Of a stretch of 64,000 nt of DNA, positions 41,301 to 52,595 are shown piece after piece. Origin of the DNA: Hygrophila difformis (Eukaryota; Streptophyta; Magnoliopsida; Lamiales; Acanthaceae); the NCBI GenBank assembly GCA_030278955.1, contig JAOANR010000011.1, positions 25,052,403 through 25,116,402 of the forward strand, given 5' to 3'. The notes beneath the pieces are model-generated. The model saw nothing but the letters and a program-made list of their open reading frames with translations. It had not been told where the DNA came from and searched no databases. The position numbers and the translations under genes were made by a program. Position 1 is the stretch's first letter. Every line of letters starts with the position of its first letter.

Positions 41301-41697
41301 CATGGCCGCGCGGCCACCAGCCTTCGGCCGTTTCTTCTTCTTCTTCTTCTTTTTTTTTTAATTATCATGATTTTTTAATTCTGAAAATCATAATGTAGAA
41401 ATTATCCCGAGTCGCGATCATCCGAAAATATTTAATTCCGCTCTCTCGGAATTATTTCGGTCTTGATAATTAAATCCAGTTCTTTTATTTTTGGATTTAA
41501 TTTTTCGATGTCGATTTCTCGGGTATTACAGTCTACCCCCCTTAGAAATCAACTTCGCCCTCGAAGTTGGGTCGCACTCGGAAAGCAACACCAAAGCAAC
41601 ACCAATATAGACAAGTAGTTTGCACGCATAGAAATACTGAGGCTCAAAAATTAAATTCTTACCTCGATGCGTGACGACTCTTTGCGGGGTATCACAT
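38365..41697 (-). mobile_element. 3' LTR of gypsy element G
   Basis: Runs TGTAACACCCCGG ... GGGGTATCACA (3333 bp), followed at 41698 by CCTCTCCCACTTAG, a degenerate purine tract on the minus strand. Minus-oriented protease and zinc-knuckle remnants follow. It contains a B-box-like minisatellite (39445-39633), a GC-rich palindromic patch (41270-41330) and, just before its end, an older purine tract (41530-41560) as in N. Confidence 0.78.
39441..39640. repeat. Minisatellite with GGGAATCGAACCC core
   Basis: Four exact copies of GGGAATCGAACCC at 39445-39457, 39554-39566, 39588-39600 and 39621-39633, plus a degenerate copy near 39515, with shared flanks CCTTG/CCTAG and GCAAG/GCAGG. The reverse complement GGGTTCGATTCCC equals a tRNA T-arm/B-box core. 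Confidence 0.85.
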
Positions 41698-42387
41698 CCT
41701 CTCCCACTTAGGACTGCAGCTATGGGGTCCTATGAATTTTTCTTGCAATAGCTTTAACCATTGAGCAACTTCTAAGGTCAAATTCTACTAGGTTCGCAAA
41801 GAGTTCTAAATTCTTAATTATTATCAGGATTCCATCATATCTTTTAGAACATGATACCACCTTTCCCGATGATAATTGAATTCCAAAGCTGATCGCTTTA
41901 GGTTCCGATAGATTTAATGTGGGTAAAGTTCTTGATCGAAATCAAAGAACACTTGTACCAGAATCAAATAAAATCTTGACAGATGCGCCAAAAGCAATAA
42001 ATGTACCTACGATCACCTCTTCTTGAGCTAGCCAGCCAGCTCGATTCACGACATTCAATCATCCTTATGTTCTTCCTTGGTTTCCTTGCTGGTTGCGATT
42101 CTGTTGTGGCCTCTGTCCTTGATTATTGGGCTGATTTGGCCCAGTTGGGCCATTCTTGTGAGGAGGGTTCATCAGATCCAACCTCTTCTCGATCATCTCC
42201 TCACGAACATTACATTCTCTAATCATGTGGTCTTCCCTACGACATCTACAACAAGTTCCACGCCTAGGGCACTCGCGAACCAGATGGGCTTTGTGGCACT
42301 GCGGGCATCGTGGTATGGATGTACCACGGGTGTCATTTTTTCTATTATTCAAACCTCTGTCCGCATTCTCCTTAAGCCCATCTTCCA
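41698..42387 (-). pseudogene. Element G: protease and gag zinc-knuckle remnant
   Basis: Minus strand from 42387: ENADRGLNNRKNDTRG, then two zinc knuckles, CPQCHKAHLVREC and CCRCRREDHMIREC (C-x2-C-x3/4-H-x4-C), a Gln/Asn-rich linker, and a retropepsin start (FGASVKILFDSGTSV) with the catalytic DSG at about 41950. RT, RNase H and integrase are absent: the sequence passes straight to the 3' end of the element. The gag N-terminal part lies at 60958-61699, beyond the array inserted here. Confidence 0.85.
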
Positions 42388-43654
42388 TGCATCAGATTCC
42401 AGACACAATAGACTTTGACGAAAACGCGGAAAATAAAATAAAAGATAGACGAAACCTACCAATTTGATCAAGAGAAATGAGATGGAGTTAAACCTCGAGG
42501 GAACAAGCGCACCTCCTCTTCCAATGATCCTCCTTGGATGAAGTCGAGCAATCCAGTTTCGAAGATTGCAAGGTGAGTTTGGCAATTGAAACACACAAAG
42601 TTTAAGAACACTCGGGAATATGACTTTTGAAAAAGTGAATTTCATTCATCAAATTAATCAAAAGTACTTACAATAACAATGGGAGGGCCTATTTATAGGA
42701 GATAGGCAGTCCCAACAACTAAGGGAGTAAATCCCACAATATAAGGAAACTAAATACACTAAATCTATCTTAAACAAGGAAACAAATAAACTAGTAAATA
42801 TACTAAATCTACCTTAAACAAGGAAACAAATAAACTAGCAAGATATTAAATAAGGAAACAAATATGCTAGCAAATAAGAAGATATGCAAATAAGATATGT
42901 TTCTGCATACAGTATCACTTCCACGCTTCCTTGCTCACGCAATGTCTTGGAATGGTTGTCGTGTAAAAATAACAGTGCTGAGGAAACAGTATTCTTGCTT
43001 CAGGACTCACGCCATGTTCTTTATGAAACGCTATGTTTATTGGAACAAAGTGTGTGGAAATGTAGTATGGAAAGCTGCTTCCGGAATTGGCTAAGTCTCG
43101 GCCATTTGTCCACGTTTTGTCTAGAATTTGAGAGGCAATGAAGCATAGGCATATAGCGTGAGAAGCTTCTCCATAATTGGCTAAGTCTTTTTCCACATTG
43201 CCCCCTTCTTCCGGCAGCTTCCATGTGAACATTGTTCTTCCTCCGAAGGTTGGCTTAATCAGTTCCCACTCTTCAGCATATGTCCTTAGAAGTTCCGCCA
43301 CATTCTCTGTAAACCATCTAACTCTTTGCCTCGAACATAGGCCTTCAGGGTGAATGAAGATTACCCGGTTTTGAGATGCAGCTGTTGTTGGGAGGTAGAG
43401 AAGGTCCGTCGTCAGCAAAGGTGATGAAGGGACAATGCCGGCGGTGTCGACGAGCTCGCTGGAGCTTTGGTGGAGCAACCATTGTTCGGAGACGATGGAG
43501 GCAGAGGTCGTCTGCTGGCAACTTCATGGAAATGATGATGGTTGTTGGTCGGAGCAAGGTGACACTGGGCTAAGACTTGTCTCCATATAATTAATTGATT
43601 CAAACCCAATCGAATTCGGATTCGGGTTATATGATTGGTTGATCCGGGCTACCA
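42388..43654 (-). mobile_element. Non-autonomous array: LTR, short type (3' LTR of copy X)
   Basis: 1267 bp. In the element's sense it starts TGGTAGCCCGGATC and ends GATGCA. The purine tract GAAGGGGGAGGG lies just outside its start. A TATA box (CTATAAATAG, minus, 42689-42698) marks the promoter. It has the same length as the LTR at 59691-60957. Host gag of element G resumes at 42387. Confidence 0.88.
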
Positions 43655-46600
43655 TGCCATACCCTCCCCCTTCAAGAGCTTTGGACTCCGAAGCTGGAAG
43701 AGACTTCACAATTGTAGGATCAACCATGAAATTTGGACCTGCACAAACCAAAATTCCATTAGAGTTGCATTTTTGCTCAAGTTCAGAAAATTCAAAATTA
43801 GTCATGAAAGTTTCAGAGATATTGTCCATTAGACAGATGTATTTCTCAGATTGTGCTTGTAACATGATGTTTAGTCTGCATCTCGGATCAACTTCAAGAT
43901 ATTCATCCCTGCAAAAATAATGAAGATTTTCAGATGCAGCAGTGAATGTTCTTTCACCAGGATTAGATTTAAACATATCAGAAATTGGAGCTCGATCACC
44001 AGGATTATGCAATGCTCGCATTGACTTAGAAAAACCATTAGAAACACTTGGTGATGTTCGCTCAGGGCTAGGGAAAAATCATCGTTTAGATCTTGAAAAA
44101 TGACGAGCTCGTACATGCACCTTGATACTTTTCACTCCAAAAGATGAAATTAAATAACGCATATGACTCAAAGGAATTTTTCCAGTATAGTGGAATGTAC
44201 CATGATCAGTATCCATTCTATCAGGTAAAATCAATGTTTCAAATAATTCCAAATGGTACTGATTAGGCTTCAAGCTTTTAGCATGTTCCCAAAATGGATC
44301 AATATACTCAGAATTTAATTCAGGCATTTTGCAATTATAAACTGACCTCATTTGTTGCTCACGATTTCGAGATTCCTTAGACATATCCAAAGTAGAGAAG
44401 TGAAAAGATTTTACCTTTGGATGTTTTAAAGGATTCTCAGCAATTTTAACATGTAAGGTGCCAATAGAAGTCTCATTGATTTGAGAAGATGGACTGCACA
44501 AGCTTTCGTTTGTTGGACTTCCAATTTCAATCCTGTCTGATAAATCATCATGGACCTCAGTTGAATTTGTAGTGCTTGGAATCAATTGTTCTGCGACTTG
44601 CTCAATTGTAGTCCGTGGAGTTGCCAGTTCTTCTTCAGTAGCATTGAGAACTACCTTGTTAGATTGATCACATTCTTCTCCCAATTCTTGTTTCTCATGA
44701 TTCTTTGCTTTCAACTTGTCAGACCATGCCTGTAAGATTGAAGATACAAATTTGGAAGAACATTCACTGCTGCATCTGAAAGTTTTACTTATTTTTGCAG
44801 GGATGAATATTCTAAAGTTGATTCAAAAAGCAGATTCAAATTTGAAGCACAATCCGAGCAATACATCTGTCTAATGGACAACATTTCAGAAACTCTCATG
44901 GCTAGTTTTAATTTTTCCAAACTTGAGCAAAAATGCAAATCTAATGGAATTTTGGTTTGTGCAGGTCCAAATTTCATGGTTGATCATACAATTGTGAAGT
45001 CTCTTCCGGCTTTGGAGTCCAAAGCTCTTGAAGGGGGAGGGTATGGCATGGTAGCCCGGATCAACCAATCATATAACCCGAATCCGAATTTGTTTGGGCT
45101 TGAATCAATTAATTACATGGAGACAAGTCTTAGCCCAAGTAAGACACGAGCCCAACTACTCCATCTCCGCATCTGCAGCTCACGACTTCCATCATCATCA
45201 CCATCTTCATCTCTTCGCCAGATCACACTCAATTTTTTCCTCTTCTTCTTCTACTCGCTTCTTCAGTCCCTCAGATTCTCTTCTAACTATTGCCATAGAT
45301 AATGGCTTCAGCAGATATTCCATTTTTCCTTTCTTGAATTCCATGGTGTTTTCTTTCTCATGATGAATCACCCTATTTTTACTCAACCATGGTTTTCCTA
45401 GCAGTACATGACAATCATTCATAGGAATCACATCACATAAAACAAATTCAAAATAAGTTCCTATTTTAATTGGAATGTAAGCTTGATGTGTCACTCTGAC
45501 TAGGTCACTGGAATTCATCATTTGTCGTAGGTATGGTTTCTTGTGTTCCTCCAATGGTGAATTTAATCTGCGTACACAATAGGAAGAAACCAAATTAGTG
45601 CAACTCTGTTGATCAACAATAATCATAGCACCTTTATCATTAATGGAACAAAAGCAATGAAAAAGATTATCCCTTTGAAAATCATTCACTGGAATTTTCC
45701 CCTCAGATTTGGATAATTTCATATTGCTTATGTTGTCCATTTTTGCAGTAAGCTCTTTGAATTGTTGAGCAAGCATGGCTTGAACTGCTTCCATGGTCAA
45801 TCGAGTATCATCTGCCATAGCAAACACTAAAGAAGATAGATATAAGAAGTTAGTAAAAAGAATGGAGTATTTGGGTGATCTCACTCTTGTCACACAATGT
45901 AGTAATCAATTGGTTTGTCGCCAATTCTTCTTCAGAACTTTCTTGCTTTGGTCACCCACTTGGATCAAATTCAGAGGATTGCGCTTTGAAGTAATGTACG
46001 CACAATACAAGAATCAAGTTGTACTGTTCGACTCAATCAAGAACCGAAACAAACAGCAGAGTGTGATAAATCAGTGCAAGTAATGTCAAGTTCAATGCAT
46101 TAGTCAAATAAGTGCAATCAATTGTCTCCTCACAATATAGACTGAACCCACTGAAATATGAAAAGTGACTCACCAACACTCGACTCCCAATCCCCCAAAG
46201 ATTTAGAATGTAGATGGTAAGAAAATATTGAAGCTTGATCAGCTTTTTCTTTTCTTCTTCTTTTTTTTTCACTTGTGGCTTTCAACAGCTAGGTATCACT
46301 TTTGATAGGGCGAATGCTAGCTATATATATCCACTTTTTTTTTTATGCTAAGCTGAACACGCTTTGTCTACTGAACACTTGATGAATTTCAGACATTTCT
46401 TTCAGTGCACGCATGCTTTGTGGAATAAGATTTGTAGCGCAAGGCGTGGGGAAAATAAACAATTCAGCAACTATGATGAGCTGTATCAAAATTGGTCCCC
46501 TCGTAACAAACCCGTAACAACACTTAAACCCTTGTAACAAACTCTGAATTCCCGTAACAAACTGGTCCCCACAATAACAAACTTTGTATACTGATTTCCT

Positions 46601-46947
46601 AATAACACCCTCAGTAATCAACCCCCAAAGATCAATTATAGTCTCTCAAGAACACTCAACAAGATTTGATGAACTTGGATGAATATACCAAGAACACCAA
46701 GAACACACAGTACGCTCTTGAGACAATTTCAAGCAATAAATTTGACTAAAACAGTGAACAATCAATCACAAGCATAAGATTTTCAATCACAGAGGCCAAT
46801 TAAACAGAAAACACGCTCAAATCAAGCTGGCACAAGGATCAAAGAGACGGATCCTTTTAAATTCGTATGTATATTCAAAGATATGCACAGAATCTTCAAA
46901 TAAGCATATCTTTCTCAAATCTTATCTGATTTGGAAGATCTTTATAT
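43655..46947 (-). pseudogene. Non-autonomous array: internal region of copy X (rearranged)
   Basis: Same family as the intact ORF of copy Z. Minus strand holds the N-terminal part from about 45820 (DDTRLTMEAVQAMLAQQFKE, protease-like segment IIVDQQSCTN ... HVLLGKPWLSKNRVIHHEKE), then a 480-bp insert in the opposite orientation (44745-45224), then the C-terminal part (KAKNHEKQELGEECDQSNKV ... to the purine tract). Near 43940 'NPGERTF' differs from other copies by a small indel. The 5' leader stops at 46947, about 230 bp short of the PBS, where it meets an inverted LTR. Confidence 0.85.
44745..45224 (+). repeat. Inverted fragment of the same family inside copy X
   Basis: Plus-strand sequence holding the end of the family ORF (MDNISETLMASFNFSKLEQK ... 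ESKALEGGGYG), the purine tract, and the first ~175 bp of a long-type LTR from 45049. It replaces about 130 bp of copy X's own ORF. It is more diverged than the flanking copy, so it came from another element and is not a local fold-back. Confidence 0.82.
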
Positions 46948-48180
46948 CACCATCTTCATCTCTCTAGCGGATCACGCTTGTTCATCTCCAACAAACCCTG
47001 GAATTATCTTCGGCGTCACCTTGCTGTGACCAACAACCATCATCGTTTCCAAGAAGTTGCCCGCAGCCGGGCTCTGCCTCCATCGTCTCCGGACAACAAC
47101 TGCTCCATTGATCTCGTCAGCACCACCGGCATCATCCCTTCATCTCCATTGCCGACGACGGACCTTCTCTACGTCCCAACAACCGCTGCATCTCAAATCC
47201 GGGCAATCTTCTTCCACCCCAAAGGCCTATGTTCAAGGCAAAGAGTTAGAAGGTTTAGAGAGCATGTGGCGGAACTTCTAAGGATATATGCTGAAGAGTG
47301 GGAACTGATTAAGCCAAGCTTCGGAGGAAGAACAATGTTCACATGGAAGCTGCCGGAAGAAGGGGGCAATGTGGAAAAAGACTAAGCTAATTCTGGAGAA
47401 GCTTCTCACGCTATATACCTATGCTTCATTGCCTCTCAAATTCAAGACAAAACGTGGACAAATCGCCAAGACTTAGCCAATTCCGGAAGCAGCTTTCCAT
47501 ACTACATTTCCACACGCTTTGTTCCAATAAACATAGCATTTCATAAAGAACAGGGCGTGAGTCCTGAAGCAAGAATACAGTTTCCTCAGCACTGTTATTT
47601 TTACGTGACACCCATTCCAAGACATTGCGTGAGCAAGGAAGCGTGGAAGTGATACTGCATGCAGAAACATATCTTGTTTCCATATCTTCTTATTTGCTAG
47701 CATATTTGTTTCCTTATTTAATATCTTGCTAGTTTATTTGTTTCCTTGTTTAAGGTAGATTTAGTATATTTACTAGTTTATTTGTTTCCTTGTTTAAGAT
47801 AGATTTAGTGTATTTAGTTTCCTTATATTGTGGGATTTATTCCCTTAGTTGTTGGGACTGCCTATCTCCTATAAATAGGCCCTCCCATTATTATTGTAAG
47901 TACTCTTGATTAATTTGATGAATACAATTCTCTTTTTCAAAAGTCATTTATCCGAGTGCTCTTAAACTTTGTGTGTTTCAATTGGCAAACTCACCTTGCA
48001 ATCTTCAAATCTGGATTGCTCGACTTCATCCAAGGAGGATCATTGGAAGAGGAGGTGCGCTTATTCCCTCGAGGTTTAACTCCATCTCAATTCTCTTGAT
48101 CAAATTGGTAGGTTTCGTCTATCCTTTATTTTCTTTTTCTGCGTTTCGTCTAAGTCCTATTGTTTCTGGAATCCGATCCA
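46948..48180 (+). mobile_element. Non-autonomous array: truncated long-type LTR (5' LTR of copy Y)
   Basis: Aligns with the long-type LTR 52596-53989 in opposite orientation but lacks its first ~160 bp. It ends ATCCGATCCA directly before the PBS leader. TATA box at about 47869-47878. The ORF carried inside it is interrupted by a stop near 47384. Confidence 0.85.
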
Positions 48181-48197
48181 TGGCAGTATTATAAATT

Positions 48198-48210
48198 TGG
48201 TATCAGAGCC
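48198..48210 (+). promoter_or_regulatory. Primer-binding site of copy Y (tRNA-iMet)
   Basis: TGGTATCAGAGCC, complementary to the 3' end of initiator Met tRNA. It sits 17 bases after the LTR terminus ATCCA, further than in most LTR elements. A degenerate copy (TATTAGAGCC on the minus strand) lies at 59661-59673 in copy Z. Confidence 0.82.
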
Positions 48211-51200
48211 TCGATTCTAGTTCAATAGGTGTTTTTCAATTCTTATAAATCAAAAATCCAAAAATTTCTTCGTGTTCTTGAGTTCTTATTCACGCCAGAA
48301 TTTTGTTTCGATTTTTTGGTATTGTTCTGTTTGTTATTTGTCCGATCTGATTTGATATTGGGAATCCTCGTGTCGAATACATAAATCTGCATTTAAAGAT
48401 CTTCCAAATCGGATAAGATTTGAGCAAGATATGCTTATTTGAAGATTCTGTGCATATCCTTGAATATACATACGAATTTAAAAGGATCCGTCTCTTTGAT
48501 CCTTGTGCCAGCTTGATTTGAGCGTGTTTTCTGTTTATTTGGCCTCTGTGATTGAAAATCTTATGCTTCTGATTGATTGTTCACTGTTTTAGTTGAAGTT
48601 ATTGCTTGAAATTGTCTCATGAGCGTACTGTGTGTTCTTGTTGTTCTTGGTATATTCATCCAAGTTCATCAAATCTTGTTGAATGTTCTTGAGAGATTAT
48701 ATTTGATCTTTGTGGGCTAATTACTGAGGGTGTTATTGGGAAATCAGTATACAAAAGTTTGTTACTGTGGGGACTAGTTTGTTACGGGATTCCGAGTTTG
48801 TTACAAGGGTTGAGTGTTTGTTACGGTTTGTTACTGTGGGGACCAATCTTGATACAAGTCATCATAGTTGCTGAATTATTTACTTTCCCCACGCCTCACG
48901 CTATAAATCTTATTCCATAAAGCGTGCGTGCATCCGAAAGAAAAATATGAAATTCATCAAGTGTTCAGCAAACAAATCGTGATCAGCATAGTAATAAAAA
49001 AAAAGAAGTGGATATATATAGCTAGCATTCGCCTGTCAAAAGTGATACCTAGCTGCTGAAAGCCACAAGTGAAAAAAAAAAAGAAAAAGGAGAAAAGAAA
49101 AAAACTGATCGTGCTTCTATAATTCATATCATCTACTTTCTATATCTTTGGGGGATTGGGAATCGAGTGTTGGTGAGTTACTTCTCATATTTCAGTGGGT
49201 TCAGTCTATATTGTGAATAGACAATTGATTGCAAGTATTTGACTAACGCATTGAACTTGACATTACTTGCACTGATTTATCACACTCTGCTGTTTGTTGT
49301 GGTTCTTGATTGAGTCGAACAGTACAACTTGATTCTTGTACTGTGCGTACATTACTTCAAAGCGCAATCCTCTGAATTTGATCCAAGTAGGTGACCAAAG
49401 CAAGAAAGTTCTGAAGAAGAATTGGCGACAAACCAATTGATTACTACACTGTGTGACAAGAGTGAGATCACCCTAATACTCCATTCTTTTTACGAACTTC
49501 TTATATCTATATTCTTTAGTGTTTGCTATGGCAGATGATACTCGATTGACCATGGAAGCAGTTCAAGCCATGCTTGCTCAACAATTTAAAGAGCTTACTG
49601 CAAAAATGGACAACATAAGCAATCTGAAATTATCCAAATCTGAGGGGAAAATTCCAGTGAATGATTTTCAAAGGGATAATCTTTTTCATTGCTTTTGTTC
49701 CATTAATGATAAAGGTGCTATGATTATTGTTGATCAACAGAGTTCACTAATTTGGTTTCTTCCTATTGTGTACGCAAATTAAATTCACCATTGGAGGAAC
49801 ACATGAAACCATACATGCATCAAATGATGAATTCCAGTGACCTAGTCAAAGTGACACATCAAGCTTACATTCCAATTAAAATAGGAACCTAATTTGAATA
49901 TGTTTTATGTGATGTGATTCCTATGTATAATTGTCATGTACTGCTAGGAAAACCATGGTTGAGTAAAAATAGGGTGATTCATTATGAGAAAGAAAACACC
50001 ATGGAATTCAAGAAAGGAAAAAGGGAATATCTGCTGAAGCCATTATCTATGGCAATAGTTAGAAGAGAATCTGAGGGACTGAAGAAGAGAGTAGAAAAAG
50101 AAGAGGAAGAACTTGCTAAGACACCAACTGATAATTTTCCTCTTAATTTTGCAGGACAACCAACTGAAAGTTTTCAATGTCAACAATCAGCACAAACTGA
50201 AGAGTTTTCAAGTGTATCTTCAATCATACAGGCATGGTCTGACAAGTTGAAAGCAAAGAATCATGAGAAACAAGAATTGGGAGAAGAATGTGATCAATCT
50301 AACAAGGTAGTTCTCAATGCTACTGAAGAAGAACTGGCAACTCCACGGACTACAATTGAGCAAGTCGCAGAACCATTGATTCCAAGCACTACAAATTCAA
50401 CTGAGGTCCATGATGATTTATCAGACAGGATTGAAATTGGAAGTCCAACAAACGAAAGCTTGTGCAGTCCATCTTCTCAAATCGATGAGACTTCTATTGG
50501 CACCTTACATGTTAAAATTGCTGAGAATCCTTTAAAGCACCCAAAGGTAAAATCTTTTCACTTCTCTACTTTGGGTATGTCTAAGGAATCCCGAAATCGT
50601 GAGCAACAAATGAGGTCAGTTTATAATTGCAAAATGCCTGAATTAAGTTCTGAGTATATTGATCCATTTTGGGAACATGCTAAAAGCTTGAAGCCTAATC
50701 AGTACCATTTGGAATTATTTGAAAAGTTGATTTTGCCTGATAGAATGGATACTGATCATGGTACATTCCACTATACTGGAAAAATTCCTTTGAGTCATAT
50801 GCGATATTTAATTTCATCTTTTGGATCGAAAAGTATCAAGGTGCATGTACGAGCTCGTCATTTTTCAAGATCTAAACGACGATTTTTCCCTGGCCTTGAG
50901 CGAACATCACCAAGTGTTTCTAATGGTTTTTCTAAGTCAATGCGAGCATTGCATAATCCTGTTGTCGAGTTCCAATTTCTGATATGTTTAAATCTAATTT
51001 TGAAAGAACATTCACTGCTGCATCTGAAAATCTTCATTATTTTTGCAGGGGTGAATATCCTGAAGTTGATCCGAGATGCAGACTAAACATCATGTTACAA
51101 GCACAATCTGAGAAATACATCTGTCTAATGGACAATATCTCTGAAACTTTCATGACTAATTTTGAATTTTCTGAACTTGAGCAAAAATGCAACTCTAATG

Positions 51201-51283
51201 GAATTTTGGTTTGTGCAGGTCCAAATTTCATGGTTGATCCTACAATTGTGAAGTCTCTTCCAGCTTCGGAGTCCAAAGCTCTT

Positions 51284-51302
51284 GAAGGGGGAGGGTATGG
51301 CA
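51284..51302 (+). promoter_or_regulatory. Purine tract of copy Y, inside the ORF
   Basis: GAAGGGGGAGGGTATGGCA directly precedes the LTR start TGGTAGCC. It is translated as EGGGYGM in the open frame, so one stretch serves as both coding sequence and plus-strand primer. Confidence 0.85.
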
Positions 51303-52570
51303 TGGTAGCCCGGATCAACCAATCATATAACCCGAATCCGAATTCGATTGGGTTTGAATCAATTAATTATATGGAGACAAGTCTTAGCCCAGTGTCACCT
51401 TGCTCCGACCAACAACCATCATCGTTTCCAAGAAGTTGCCAGCAGACGACCTCTGCCTCCATCGTCTCCGAACAATGGTTGCTCCACCAAAGCTCCAGCG
51501 AGCTCGTCGACACCGCCGGCATTGTCCCTTCATCACCTTTGCTGACGACAGACCTTCTCTACCTCCCAACAACAGCTGCATCTCAAAACCGGGTAATCTT
51601 CATTCACCCTGAAGGCCTATGTTCGAGGCAAAAAGTTAGATGGTTTGCAGAGAATGTGGCGGAACTTATAAGGACATATGCTGAAGAGTGGGAACTGATT
51701 AAGCCAACCTTCGGAGGAAGAACAATGTTCACATGGAAGCTGCCGGAAGAAGGGGGCAATGTGGAAAAAGACTTAGCCAATTATGGAGAAGCTTCTCACG
51801 CTATATGCCTATGCTTCATTGCCTCTCAAATTCTAGACAAAACGTGGACAAATGGCCGAGACTTAGCCAATTCCGGAAGCAGCTTTCCATTTTACATTTC
51901 CACACGCTTTGTTCCAATAAACATAGCGTTTCATAAAGAACATGGCGTGAGTCCTGAAGCAAGAATACTGTTTCCTCAGCATTGTTATTTTTACGCGACA
52001 ACCATTCCAAGACATTGCGTGAGCAAGGAAGCGTGGAAGTGATACTGCATGCAGAAACATATCTTATTTCCATATCTTCTTATTTGCTAGCATATTTGTT
52101 TCCTTATTTAATATCTTGCTAGTTTATTTGTTTCCTTGTTTAAGGTAGATTTAGTATATTTACTAGTTTATTTGTTTCCTTGTTTAAGATAGATTTCGTG
52201 TATTTAGTTTCCTTATATTGTGGGATTTACTCCCTTAGTTGTTGGGACTGCCTATCTCCTATAAATAGGCCCTCCCATTATTATTGTAAGTACTTTTGAT
52301 TAATTTGATGAATACAATTCTCTTTTTCAAAAGTCATTTATCCGAGTGCTCTTAAACTTTGTGTGTTTCAATTGGCAAACTCACCTTGCAATCTTCGAAA
52401 CTGGATTGCTCGACTTCATCCAAGGAGGATCATTGGAAGAGGAGGTGCGCTTATTCCCTCGAGGTTTAACTCCATCTCAATTCTCTTGATCAAATTGGTA
52501 GGTTTCGTCTATCCAAAATTTTCTTTTTCTGCGTTTCGTCAAAGTCCTATTGTGTCTGGAATCCGATCCA
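51303..52570 (+). mobile_element. Non-autonomous array: LTR, short type (3' LTR of copy Y)
   Basis: TGGTAGCCCGG ... ATCCGATCCA, 1268 bp, TATA box CTATAAATAG at 52259-52268. The ORF stays open through its first 740 bp. It is followed by 25 bp of leader including the start of a PBS (52571-52595, TGGCAGTATT ... GGTATCA) and then, abruptly, by an inverted LTR. The short leader shows that it also once served as a 5' LTR. Confidence 0.88.
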
Positions 52571-52595
52571 TGGCAGTATTATAAATTTGGTATCA

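Larger units (their letters stand above)
48181..51302 (+). pseudogene. Non-autonomous array: internal region of copy Y
   Basis: Begins with a 1.3-kb leader containing the PBS, then the family ORF from ATG at 49528 (MADDTRLTMEAVQAMLAQQF). Breaks: a 1-base deletion after IIVDQQS (about 49741), TAA for Tyr near 49889 (GT*FEY), and a 1-base deletion near 50965 (HNPVVEF for HNPGDRA). Between these the frames run long: 49914-51086, then 50984-52042, which crosses the purine tract at 51284-51302 and enters the LTR. It lies inverted relative to copies X and Z. Confidence 0.86.
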
